A stretch of DNA of 64,000 nucleotides from the NCBI GenBank assembly GCA_003049465.1, contig PYSS01000084.1, forward strand, positions 113,532 to 177,531, read 5' to 3'. The position numbers and the translations under genes are program-made. Below, one piece after another: positions 12,479 to 24,529 of this stretch. Position 1 is the stretch's first letter. Each line of letters starts with the position of its first letter. This DNA comes from Magnaporthiopsis rhizophila. Lineage: Eukaryota > Ascomycota > Sordariomycetes > Magnaporthales > Magnaporthaceae. The notes under the pieces were generated by a model. It ran no database searches. It worked only from the letters and a program-made list of their open reading frames with translations, and was not told the origin of the DNA.

Positions 12479-12945
12479 TGTTACAACCACGGCTGGCAAA
12501 GGACAGAAGGGCTGGGGCTAACCCCCAGCGGTACGCCTTTACCCTGCAGTTATAAAGGCCAAAGGCCCGAATAACCAAAGCCAGGAAAAAGTCACGTAAC
12601 TAGGCATTTATCTAATCCAGGGTAATATATAAAATATAAATATATCATACATATCACCAGGCAAGGTATTGATATGTTTAATATGAACATATCAAACATA
12701 GCACAAACATAATAGGGAAAAATCGCTGGTATATAAGGCAAGGGGTTCCTACTGTGTTAAATAAATCCTTAACTGAGGCCTCGGCATCAGTCAACCTAAA
12801 TTAGCTCCAAAGCATCCCCTTGGGCAAACAATCGAGACCTTTATTACTACCCAGTTTCCCCAGCACAAGCAACCTTGTGAAAACCATACTGCTCAGCGCC
12901 TCTCCTAGCGTACCCTACCCTAGGAGCAGAGAACCGTTTGTAACA
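12479..12945 (+). repeat. 3' LTR of copy A (467 bp)
   Basis: It is the partner of 5789-6255, starting TGTTACAACC and ending TTTGTAACA, and is followed by the TSD AAAAA. It keeps more GC than the 5' LTR. A TATATAAGG box lies at about 12,731. The purine-rich/GGCCAAA stretch just before it (about 12,440-12,478) is shared with B, C and D. Confidence 0.93.
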
Positions 12946-12950
12946 AAAAA

Positions 12951-13608
12951 TTGGCGCATAAAATTTAACAAATACAGCCCTTTTTTTATAGTACCATTTA
13001 ATTCCAATACCTATTTTGCTTAGCCTCCAGCCATGCATTTATTACCCAATTGAATAATATTATGGCAAATCCAAAATAATACCCTGATTTAATCGCCGGC
13101 CACCCTTTTAATTTTGGGCTGTTCTTTTTAAAAAAAAGCACTATTCAATTCACTTTAACAAAATCAATCCAATGGTGGTTACGGTATATAAATTTGATTA
13201 TTTTTTCCCACTTCAAACTTACCGATTTTATTATAATATTCCTGGCCTGTTACCTTAATCAAATTAACCTTTTTCCCAAATCGATACCCTAATCCATAAA
13301 TAAGTACCTTTTTCCGATTCCCTTTAATAAAATAATTCCAATACAGGTTATCCCAATTTTATATAACCTATATAAATTTAATAATTATTCCATAATTTGC
13401 CAACTATTAAGGCCTTATATTAGGCCTAAAACCCCAATATTGTGCCAATCTGCCCATTTTAAGCCATAGCCTCCTTCCAAACTTAATACCTTTAAAAGGC
13501 ATTTTCTTAATCAATTATAACTTATTTAAAACCGGAATAAAATGCTAAAAATGCCCCGGATTCTTTTTTCAAAATAAAATTATATAAGGCCATAACCGCC
13601 AGTATAAT
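12951..13608. other. Old repeat background between A and the solo LTR
   Basis: No gene is recognised. It joins 5788 on the left (A removed) and, after removing the solo LTR and copy B, joins 35671 on the right, where the PIF/Harbinger transposase lies. It is therefore probably the non-coding end of that DNA transposon or its flank. The AT content is high but the frames do not match the retrotransposons. Positions 13604-13608 are the left ATAAT duplication of the solo LTR. Confidence 0.5.
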
Positions 13609-13698
13609 TGTTACGGATCCGTGCTGGGCACGGATCATGTGACCCAAGGGGTGCTCCCTGGGCCAGGACTCCTGTATATAGGGGTCGCCTCGAGCCCT
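13609..13698. repeat. Solo LTR of a second LTR family, left part
   Basis: It begins TGTTACGGATCC at 13609 and is preceded by ATAAT. It is interrupted at 13698 by copy B and continues at 35566, ending CTATCACA at 35665, followed again by ATAAT. With B removed it is 190 bp with TG...CA ends and a 5-bp TSD, without an internal region, so it is a solo LTR left by recombination or a short non-autonomous element. It is clearly GC-richer than its surroundings. Confidence 0.75.
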
Positions 13699-14155
13699 TG
13701 TTACAACCACAGCTGGCAAAGGACAGAAGGGCTGGGGCTAACCCCCAGCGGTACGCCTTTATCCCGCAATTATAAAGAACCAAAGATCGCATAACTAAGG
13801 CCAGGATAAGCGAGAAATCACGTGATCAAACACTTACCTAAGCATAATAATATATCTGTTATAAATATAACAAATATAGCACAGTAATATGTTTGTTATA
13901 AACATAACAAATATAGCACAAATATGGTATAAAAATTTACGGGTATATAAAAAAGGATTTTTTACTGTATTAAATAGCTTTAATTAAGGCTTTGGTATTA
14001 ATTAACCTAAATTAGCTCCAAAATACCCCTTTAGGCAAATAATCGAAACCTTTATTATTATTCTAATCCCCAGCATAAAGCAACCTTATAAAAACCATAT
14101 TGCTTAATACCTTTTTTAATATACCCTATCCTAAAAGTAAAAAACCGTTTATAAT
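13699..14155 (+). repeat. 5' LTR of copy B (457 bp)
   Basis: It starts TGTTACAACC and ends GTTTATAATA (GTTTGTAACA mutated). It belongs to the subfamily of D and G, with the repeated motif AACAAATATAGCAC at about 13,870 and 13,910 and a conserved CACGTGAT near 13,818. Confidence 0.9.
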
Positions 14156-14269
14156 ATTTTAACTGATCCTGTTCAGTATTTACTGGAGATAATAAGCAAT
14201 AATAATTATATCAACCGCAGGTAAAAAAACCGAAAATATTATTATCGCCGGCAAATTGTATAATAACCT

Positions 14270-16440
14270 TTTAGCAGCCATGCAAATATTTATTACGGAA
14301 ATCGAAAAATTTAAAAAAGTTTAAACCAAACCTTATATTGCTATTAAATTTTACAAATTCCTTTTGCCTGATAAATATAATAGAAAAAAAAGCAAAATTA
14401 AAATGTTTCTGACCAAATATAAAGGGTATTTTTTGTTTTATTAAGACCATTTTTAACGGGAAAAACAAAAAATTACTTATACAGCCACGCATTTAAATAG
14501 CAAGGTTAAGGATTGGTTCGAATCCATTTGGTCCAATTACCTAAAGGGGCATAATAAATCCAAAAAGGAAATTAAGCTAATATTTGCCAATTTTGAAAAA
14601 TTCGAAAAAAAAATTGCCAAAGTTTCGGACAAATCGATAAAAAATGGGTGGCCGAAAAAAAATTGCTTTAATTTTGGCAAAAAAGCCCTGTATTAACCTA
14701 TATTTCCAAATTTTAGCGGGTGGTTAACAAATTTAACTAAACAAAAAATACCAAAATAACCCAGCTTTATTAAAAGCTAAAAAATAATATAAAAAATAAA
14801 TTATCCAAACAGGAACAATTTGAAAATTTTATCGATTATATTATTATAACCATTTATATTAGTAACAAATTATACAAATAATACTTTAAAAAAAAAGCTT
14901 AATAAACTAAACCAATAATGCAAAATAATAAAACTAACCAGAAAAAAGCAAAATAATAATAATTTACAATTTATAATATATACCCTGGATTTATAAATTT
15001 TAATGCTAAAATTATATATTAGCAAAAAAAATAAAATTACGTTAGGTTTAAAAACCCAAAAAACAAAAAATATTTTAAATATAAAAAAAAAGGATATATT
15101 AAAAAAGATTATCCATAAAAAAACCGATAAACGGCCGTTTTTTGCCGAAAAAATGCACCAAAAGGTTATAAACCCACAATTTTAATTTTACCTGGGGCAG
15201 TATAATAAACGATAAAAAAAAACCTATACTTCGGAGCACCGTTTAGCTGAATTTATTATTTTGGTAGGAATTATATAATCCATTGCTTTGATAAAAATAT
15301 TACAGGATATTATTTTAAACAATAAATTATTATAATATAATAAATTAGCCAATTTTGGGTTAATAATAAAAGGAAAATTAATATTACCACCAATTTTATA
15401 ATATTCGAAAAAAAAAACAGTGCAATAATTTAAACTTTAAAAAAATTCGAAAAAACCAGGTGCTATAATAATTGTATATTAATAATGGAGGAATTTGCTA
15501 AGCAAAACAGGCAATTTAAAAAATTAGCCCGAAATAAAGGTATATCGAACACCTCGATTAATAATCCCGAGAAAAACCCAAATATAAATACAAAAATAAA
15601 ATAATTTTTGGGCCAAACATATTTATTGCAAGCCCAAAAAAAAAAGCTGGACCTAACCAAATTTTGAGAAATTATAAAAACAGATCCTAATAATAAAAAA
15701 CCTAGCAAAAACGATATATTATCGATTTAAAAAATTTCAGCAAAAATTTAATTAACGATTAATCGATATAGGAAAATAACCTTTTATAATTAAAAAAAAA
15801 TACAAAAGGTATATATTTTATTTAAATTTCTGAAAATAAACCGATAATTTTGGGATTAGCCCAAACTTATTAGCGGTTTGGTGCACAAAAAACCAGCGCA
15901 AAATAATAATAAAAAGCCCCTGGATTGGTTAAAAAATAACCAATCGGTTATTTATTATAAGGCATTATTCGAGGAAATCCCGAACCTAAACTAACGGTTA
16001 AGATAGTTATATATGCTAAATTATAAAAATATAAACCCTAATACAGGCCATTATAACAAATTTTTTTGGGCTAAATATTTATATAACAATTGCAAATAAT
16101 ATATAGCCAAAAAGCTAAAGTATAATTTTTTCCCACAAAAAAAAGAAAAAGGATTAGTGCAATATCCATAATAAAAATACCAGTTTTCAAAATGGTAAAT
16201 AGCAAAAATAAATTATAAAAATTTTGCAGCAATCTTTAAATTATTATTAGTATATTTTATAATATGCATAGCAGAAATTTTTATATATTGGATATGCAAA
16301 AAACCGGAATATAAAATTTATATAAAAAAAAAATATATAAGCCTGGACGGACGGGTTTATTTATTTAATAAAAATAACCAGGAACCGGAAAAAGGCACCC
16401 TAAATAAAAAATTAAAAGGTTTATCCGAAAAGAAAATACG
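14270..16440 (+). pseudogene. gag: gag relic of copy B
   Basis: It aligns with the gag of A throughout. The knuckle region lies at about 15,045-15,115, where the Cys codons are now Tyr codons. The frame is closed by many stops. The tail segment between knuckle and protease (about 15,180-16,440) is also kept, including the hydrophobic stretch near 16,200-16,330. Confidence 0.7.
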
Positions 16441-16546
16441 GGTAAAACGATAATAATTAGTAAAAATTTTAATAATAACGATTAATAACCAGTACAAACA
16501 TATCAGGATAATAATATATTAAAAAAAATAAAAAATAAAAACCATA

Positions 16547-19500
16547 ATCGATTATAAAGTTTAAAAAAACTATTTTTTACCAAAAATAATAAAAAAATAT
16601 AACATTCCGATATATTAAAAAAAAATTATATAATTTTATAATAATAAAATAGAAGCCAGTTATATTTAATAAAGGAAAAATCGATATTAAAACTGATTAA
16701 TTTAAATTTTAACTTTTAGGAAAAATTTGTAAAATAATTTTGAATATTATAAATATAAAAGGAAAAAACCTAATTTTAGGCCTTTTATAGCTTAAAAAAT
16801 ATAATTTTTTGATAAATTGGATTACCGAACAAATTTAATGGAAAAAATTATTATTAATTAGCAAAAAAGCCCAATAATTATAAATTTTGGATAATAAAAA
16901 TTGGATACCAGAAAAAATAACCATAATAGCAGCAGAATATAGCAATTAGCCCTAACAAACCGCACTAACCGAAATATTAACAAATATAAATATAAATAAG
17001 CCCGATAAGCAGGGAATTATTAAAAATAAATTTAAAAATGTTCCTAAAAAATACCACAAATACTGGAGATTATTCCAAAAAAATTTAAAAACGGTATTAC
17101 CAAAATATGGATTATTTAACCATAAAATTAAGCTTAAACCGAAAGCATAACTTAAATACCAAAAATTATATTAATTAAACTTTCGGCAAAAAAAACTGTT
17201 ATAAAAATAATTAAAGGAAAAAATTAGGAAAAAATTTACCAGATTTTTTGATTTTTTTATAAAATATAAAATTTTATTTGTTTTTAAAAAAAACAGAAAA
17301 AAACGGATATATATCGATTATTATTTGTTAAATTAAAAAATAATAAAAGATTAATATTTTTTATTTTTAATTAATAAGCTTAAAAATAGGCTCGGAAAAA
17401 ATTGGTGGTTTATAATCCTAAATTTATACAAAGCTTATGGCCTATTAAGGATTAAAAAAGGTAACGAATAAAAAATCGCTTTTCGAACCAAACGCGAAAT
17501 TTTCGAATTATTAATAATAATTTTCGGATTTATTAATATATTAGCCATATTTTAACAAATAATTAACAATATATTACAAAAATACCTCGATATTTTCGTT
17601 TTTATATACCTAAATAATATCCTAATTTTTTTAAAAATATTAGAAAAATACAAATAATATATGCATAAAATACTGCAAAAATTGCAAAATGCAAAATTTC
17701 TGGTTAACCCGGATAAATATATATAGCATTCCCTAAAAATAATTTTTCTCGGGTTTATTATTAAACAAGGAAAAGTTCGGATAAAACCCAAAAAAATACA
17801 GGCGATAAAAAATTAGCTTATATTTACCACAGTTAAAAAAATATAAAACTTTTTGGGATTTTTAAATTTTTACCGAAAATTTATCCGAAATTTTAACAAA
17901 AAAACTATATTATTTACGGATTTTACCAAAAATAATACCTAATTTTATTAGGGGATACAAAAATAAATAGCTTTTAAATTGCTAAAAAAAGCTATTATCC
18001 AAATACCGGTATTAATAATACCAGATCCAAAAAAACCCTTTAAGGTTAAAATCAATGCATCGAATTTTGCTATTAAAAAGCAATTAAAATAGCAAAACAA
18101 TCAAAAAAAGCTGCACTTTTGCGCATTTTTTTTGCAAAAATTAAATAGATCTAAACTAAATTACCAAATCCATAACAAAAAGCTTTTTGCTATTATCAAA
18201 ACTTTGGAAAAATAAAGGGTATATTTGTGCAAAACTAACCACCAAATTATAATATACACCAATCATAAAAATTTATTATAGTTTCCGAATTAAAATTAAA
18301 AAAGGATTAAAAAATGGCCGAGCAAATGTTTTAAACCGTCGACCAAACCATTAAATAAATATATTACCAAAAATATGCGCAATTTTGGCCAAAAAACCAA
18401 ACAAATCCCTAATTTTGGCGCAGCGGGCATTAGCCAAAATAACCTGGCAAAAAAATTAAACCCCAGAAAAAATCCAGCAAATTTATAGCCAAATGGCTAA
18501 TGGATACCAGGGGGTTGCTAAAACCTAAAAAAAGTTTCGGTAATACCACAGGTTTATAAAAATTTGTGCCGAAATATAAAATATAATTAAAAATTGCAAA
18601 AATTGTGCAAAAAACAAAACTAACAGGTATAAACCTTATAAATTATTATAATTTTTGCCAGCATTTAGCAAAGTATGGCCAAAAGTTACAGCGGATTTTG
18701 TTATAAAACTATCCAAATTAAAAAAACCCTTTATAAACGTTTAATATAATAATATTATAATAATAATCGACCAATTTACCAAATATATTATATACCTGCC
18801 ATTTAAAAAAAATGCAAAGGTTATAAATTTAACTTACATTTTTATCCAAAATATAATTGCAAAATATAAAATGCCAAATTGCATAATTTTAAACCAAAAT
18901 AAACTATTTAATAGCAAATTTTGAAAACAGCTTATAGCAAACCTAAATGCAAAATATGCTTTTTTTATAATTTATTATCCTTAAACAAATAAACAAATAA
19001 AACGAACAAATCAAACCATAAAATAATATTTATATTATTTTATTAATTATAAATAAAATAACTGGGTATAATTATTTTTTATAATTTAATTTGCATATAA
19101 CAGTTTAATGCACAAAAATATGGGAATTATACCGTTTTATGCAAATTATAAATATATATTTACGGTATATAAAAAACCCAAAGCAGGATTATATATTTTA
19201 GTAACAAAAATACAGGTAAAAAAATTTACCAAACTGTATAAAAATTTCCAAATAAAACTAAAAAAATTGCAACAGTGTATATTTATACAGGCCAATAAGG
19301 AAAAAATTAAAAAATTAACCTTTAAAAAAAGGGATAATATTTATTTTTTTCGATATAATATCAAAACAAAACAATCAAATAACAAATTAAACTATAAAAA
19401 ATTAAAACTGTTTAAAATTTTAAAAAAAATTTCGGATATTAATTACAAATTTTAATTACCATTAATTATATATAATTATCCGGTTTTTTATATTAATTTG

Positions 19501-19665
19501 CTTAAACCAGTATTATTAGGGTTTAAAAATAACAAATTAATAAAAATCGACCCAAAATAAAAATACAAAATCGAGAAAATTTTGGACAAAAAATTATTAA
19601 CAAAACCAAGCATTATTTGGTTAAATAAGCAGGGTACAAAATTAAAAAAAGCATTTGGGAAAGAA
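16547..19665 (+). pseudogene. pol: pol relic of copy B
   Basis: The protease Asp is retained as GAT at 16550-16552, but the following Cys and Gly are altered and a stop follows. In the reverse transcriptase (about 17,100-17,850) the YxDD box reads YLNN near 17,608. RNase H lies at about 17,880-18,350 and the integrase at about 18,690-19,200. A 115-codon open stretch, 19108-19455, covers the end of the integrase and the GPF module. The chromodomain remnant lies at about 19,540-19,640. It is more degraded than A. Confidence 0.85.
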
Positions 19666-19799
19666 AAATAAACCTAAAAGGTGCACTAAAAGCTTTTAAA
19701 AAGTACCAGCAAAAAGCCTTTGGAAAAAAATTAATATCAGTGCCAGTGCCAAAACTTGGATTTCGGCTCGGAACGCCCGTACCAAAATAATTTATCTGG

Positions 19800-19931
19800 T
19801 TAAAATAGGGCTAACAGATCAAAGTTAGGGTTAACCTTATAATTGGCCCAGTTCGGAAATAACGAAGGAAAATCGGAAGCCAGCAAATTTGGGGGCATAA
19901 CAGGGGCCTGTATAGCCGCCTTTTCGGCCTT
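19800..19931 (-). pseudogene. Antisense Cys-rich/coiled-coil ORF of copy B, C-terminal part
   Basis: It continues 27300-27624 on the minus strand; copy C is inserted between the two parts. It matches codons of the A copy from the AEKAA segment to the end. The stop lies at 19800-19802. Confidence 0.5.
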
Positions 19932-20419
19932 TGTTACAAACGGTTCTCTGCTCCTAGGGTAAGGTACGCTAAAAAAGGTATTAAGCAGTATGGTTTCTAT
20001 AAGGTCGCCTTGTGCTAAAGACTAGGGTAATAATAAAAGTTTCGATTGCTTGCCCAAAAAAGTGCCTTAAAATTAATTTAGGTTAACTAATACCAAGGCC
20101 TTAATTAAAAATTATTTAACACAATAAGAAATTTTGCTTTATATATTTGTAACCCTTTTATACCAAACCTATGCTATATTTATTATATCCGTTTTTCCAC
20201 ATATCAAATATATTATTATGCTATATTTATTATATCCGTTATATTGTATAATAAATATATCAGGCATATTATTTGTACTTAGGTAAATGCTTAATTATAT
20301 AACTTTTTGCCCACCGGGCTTTAGTTATTTAGCCTTTGGTTTTTTTAACTGCGGGGTAAAAGTATTCTGCCGGGGGTTAACCCCAGCCTTTTTGCTTTTT
20401 GCCAGTTATGGTTATAATA
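19932..20419 (-). repeat. 3' LTR of copy C (488 bp)
   Basis: In plus-strand view it runs from TGTTACAAACGGTTC to a mutated GTAACA. It is followed by the GGCCAAATTTTTTTGGC stretch that always borders the 3' LTR in this family. Its outer 80 bp are notably little mutated. Confidence 0.9.
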
Positions 20420-20624
20420 TTAAATTTCCTTTTTTAGGCCAAATTTTTTTGGCTATACTTATAGCCCTGTTTTTTTGTTAATAATAAATATTTTTTTTCC
20501 TTATTATTTTCCGTTTTTTTTTTTAACAAAATATTTGGTCGGGTGCAAAAACGAAAAAATATTAGCATACGGTTTATTATCCGTTATAATATTTTTTTTG
20601 TTACCCTTTTATCTTTTTTTGTTA

Positions 20625-21102
20625 AAATATTTTCCTGTTTTTTTTGTGAATTTTTTGGCCGCTTTTGCTGCGAGGTTTTTTTTCGAGATTTTTCTCGATA
20701 TATGGAATATATTTAGCAGGGGCGTTTCTGTTGTAACATTTTTAGGCCTACCCCCGAGCAATTTCGGTTAATTGGGAATTAGTATGCTAAACTGGAGGCC
20801 AAATTAAAGGCTGCAAAAAAATAGCACCGGGTTATTAAGCAGGAATTGTTTGTTATTAATATCCAAATTAAGCAATTGTATAAGCAAAAAAAAATATGGT
20901 TTAAAAAAAAATGCGTGCAATTCGTTGCAGGATTAATATTATGGAGGAACTGGAGCGAATTAAGCGGAAAAAGGCCGAAAAGGCGGCCATATAAGCCTTT
21001 ATTATACCCCCAGGTTTGCTGGTTCCCGATTTTCCTCCGTTATTTCCAAGCTGGGCCAATTATAAGGTTAGCCCTAATTTTAATCTGTTAATTTTGCTTT
21101 AA
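20625..21102 (+). pseudogene. Antisense Cys-rich/coiled-coil ORF of copy C
   Basis: It is in the position of the antisense ORF of A but from a divergent LTR subfamily. The N-terminal part differs in sequence but is again Cys-rich (FFCEFFGRFCCE, then RFCCN). It then joins the conserved coiled coil (YAKLEAKLKAA, KQLYKQKK, MEELERIKRKKAEKAA) and the tail ending at the stop 21100-21102. There are in-frame stops and at least one shift in a poly-A run near 20,910. The shared architecture with different sequence argues for a real ancestral protein. Confidence 0.5.
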
Positions 21103-21239
21103 TTAAATAAATTATTTTGGTACGGGCATTTTAAGCCGAAATTTAAATTTTGGCACTAGTATTAACTTTTTTTCAAAAATCTTTTGCTAATATTTTTTAA
21201 AAGTTTTTGATACATTTTTTAGGTTTGTTTTTTTTTTCC

Positions 21240-24200
21240 AAATATTTTTTTCGATTTTATATTTTGTTTATTTAACCAAATAATGTTTAATTTTATTAAT
21301 AATATTTTTATTCAAAATTTTTTTAATTTTGTACTTTTATTTTGGGTTAATTTTTATTAATTTGTTATTTTTAAATCCTGGTAGTGCTAATTTAAATAAA
21401 TTAATATAAAAAACCGGATAATTATATATAATTGGTAATAATTAAAGTTCGTAATTAATATCGAAAACCTTTTTCAGGATTTTAAACGGTTCTAATTTTT
21501 TATAGTTTAATTTATTATTTGGTTATTTTATTTTGATATTATATCGAAAAAAATAAATATTATTCCCCTTTTTAAAGGTTGGTTTTTTAATTTTTTTTTT
21601 TATTAACCTGTATAAATATATGCTATTATAATTTTTTTAGCTTTGCCTGGAAACTTTTGTGCAGTTTAATAAATTTTTTTATTTATATTTTTGCTATTAA
21701 AGCATATAATTTTGCCCTGAATTTTTTATATACCGTAAATATATATCCATAATTTGTATAAAACGGTATAATTTTTATATTTTTGTATATTAAACTATTA
21801 TACACAAATTAAACCATAAAAAATAATTATACCCAGTTATTTTATTTATAATTAATAAAATAATATAAATATTATTTTATGGTTTGGTTTATTTGTTTTG
21901 TTTATTTATTTATTTAAAAATAATAAATTATAAAAAAGGTATATTTTGCGCTTAAATTTGCTATAAGCTATTTCCAAAATTTATTATTAAATAATTTATT
22001 TTAATTTAAAATTATACGATTTGGTATTTTATATTTTACAATTATATTCCGGATAAAAATATAAATTAAATTTATAATTTTTGTATTTTTCTTAAATAGC
22101 AGGTATATAGCATATTTGGTAGATTAATCGATTATTATTATAATATTATTATATTAAACATTTATAAGGGATTTTTTTAATTTGGATAGCTTTGTAACAA
22201 AATCCGCCGTAACTTTTTGCCATATTTTGTTAAATATTAATAAGGATTATAATAATCCATAAGGTTTATATCTGTTAGTTTTATTTTTTGTACAATTTTT
22301 GTAATTTTTAATTATATTTTATATTTCGGCACAAATTTTTATAAACCTGTAATACTGCCAAAACTTTTTCCAAATTTTAGCAATTTTTTGGTATTTATTA
22401 GTTATTTGGCTATAAATTTGCTGGATTTTTTCTGGGGTCCAACTTTTTTGCCGGATTATTCTAGCTAATGCCTGTTGTGCCGAAATCAGGGATCCGTTTG
22501 GTTTTTTAGCCAAAATTATGCATATTTTTAATAGTATATCCACTTAATAATTCGATCGATAGTTTAAAATATTTGCTCGGCCGTTTTTTAACCCTTTTTT
22601 GACCTTAATTCGAAAATTATAATTTTAAAGGAATTGGTTTTATTAAATTTGTTTTTTATTCAGCATTTGGCTAATAATAAATTATAATAGGTTTTTATAA
22701 TTAATATATACCATAATTTGGTAATTAGTTTTGTATAAATATACTTTTCATTTTTTTAAAATTTTAATAATAATAAAAAGCTTTTTATCGTGGATTTGAT
22801 AATTTAATTTAAATTTATTTAATTTTTGCAAAAAAAATATGCAAAAATGCAGTTTTTTTTAATTATTTTGCTATTTTAGCTGCTTTTTAATAGCAAAATT
22901 TAACGCATCGATTTTAACCTTAAAAGATTTTTTTGGATCTGGCATTATTAATACCGGTGTTTGGATAATAACTTTTTTTAGCAACTCGAAAACTATTTAT
23001 TTTTGTATCCCCCAATAAAACTGGGTATTATTTTTGGTAAAATCTGTAAATAATATAACCTTTTTGTTAAAATTTTGGATAAATTTTTGGTAAAAATTTA
23101 AAAATTCCAAAAAACCTTGTATTTTTTTAACTATAATAAATATAAGCCAATCCTTTATTACCTGTACCTTTTTGGGTTTTATCCGAATTTTTCCTTATTT
23201 AATAATAAACCCGAAAAAAATTACCTTTAAAAAATGCCATATACATTTATCCGGGTTAACCAAAAATTTTGCATTTTGCAACTTTTGTAACACTTTATAC
23301 ATATATTATTTATATTTTTTTAACATTTCCGAAAAAATCAGGATATTATTCAGGTATATACAAATAAAAATATTAAAATATTTTTATAATATATAATTAA
23401 TTATTTATTAAAATATGGCTGGTATATTGGTAAATCCGAAAATTATTACCAATAATTCGAAAATTCCAAACTTGGTTTAAAAAGCAATTTTTTATTCATT
23501 GCCCTTTTTAATCCGTAATAAACTATAAGTTTTGCATAAATTTAAAACTATAAACCACCAATTTTTCCCAAGCTTATTTTTAAATTTATTAATTAAAAAT
23601 AAAAAATATCAATCTTTTATTATTTTTTAATTTAACGGATAGTAATTAATATATATCCATTTCTCCCCGTTTTTTTTAAAAATAAACAAAATTTTATATC
23701 CCACAGGGAAATCAAAAAATTTGGTAAATCCCTTTTTAATTTTTTCTTTTAATTATTTTTGTAATAATCTTTTTTACCAAAGGTTTAATCGATATAGCTT
23801 TTGGTATTTAAATTATGCTTCCGGTTTAAGCTTAATTTTGTAATTAAACAGTTCGTATTTTGATAATACCATTTCCAAATCCTTTTGGAACAATTTCCAA
23901 TATTTATAATATTTTTTAAAAATATTTTTAAATTTATCCTTAATAATTTCCTGCTTATCGGGCCTGTTTATATCCGTGTTTATTAGCATTTTGGTTAGTG
24001 CGGTTTGCCAGGGCTAATTGTTATATTTTGCTATTATTGCAATTATCCTTTCTGGTGTTCAATTTTTATTATCCGGGGCCCGTAATTATTAGGCTTTCCT
24101 GCTAATTAATAATAATTTCCTCCATTAAATTTGTTCGATAATCCAATTTATTAGAAAATTATATTTTTTAAATTATAAAAAGTCTAAAATCAGGTTTTTT

Positions 24201-24445
24201 TTTCTTATATTTATAACATCCAAAATTATTTTGCAGGTTTTCCCCAAAAATCAAAATTTGAATTAATCAGTTTTAATATCGATCCTTTTTTTGTTAAATA
24301 TAATTAGTTTCCATTTTATTATCGTAAAATTATATGGTTTTTTTTTTTAACATATCGGAATACCGTACCTTTTTACCGTTTTTGGTAAAAAATAATTTTT
24401 TTGGGCTTTGCAATTAATTATGGTTCTTATTTTTTATCCTTTTTA
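21240..24445 (-). pseudogene. pol: pol relic of copy C
   Basis: Reading leftwards: protease at about 24,445-24,130, reverse transcriptase at about 23,950-23,050 (primer-grip and YxDD region near 23,360), RNase H at about 23,040-22,560, integrase at about 22,540-21,700, and chromodomain remnant at about 21,350-21,250. The 74-codon open stretch 22319-22543 on this strand corresponds to the segment just before the integrase core. It is inactivated by stops. Confidence 0.85.
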
Positions 24446-24529
24446 GTATATTATTATTTTGATATATTTATATTGGTTATTAATCGTTATTATTAAAATC
24501 CTTACTGGTTATTATTATTTTATTTATAC

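Larger units (their letters stand above)
5789..12945 (+). mobile_element. Chromovirus copy A, complete (Ty3/Gypsy, RIP-inactivated)
   Basis: A 7,157-bp element with two 467-bp LTRs (5789-6255 and 12479-12945) and a 5-bp TSD AAAAA (5784-5788 and 12946-12950). The order gag, zinc knuckle, protease, reverse transcriptase, RNase H, integrase, chromodomain identifies a Metaviridae chromovirus. It is the best preserved copy and serves as the reference for the others. The LTRs differ from each other almost only by transitions, which suggests RIP after insertion. The region after the 5' LTR (ATTTTAACTGATCC) is conserved in B and G but does not begin with the usual TGG of a tRNA primer site. Confidence 0.95.

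Noticed and set aside
13861..13930. Short repeated AT-rich motifs in LTRs as a CRISPR-like array
   Set aside because: Only two or three units, variable spacing, located in an LTR of a eukaryotic element.
14515..14532. GGTTCGAATCC resembling a tRNA B box
   Set aside because: Falls in the gag relic at the same place in every copy; no cloverleaf around it.
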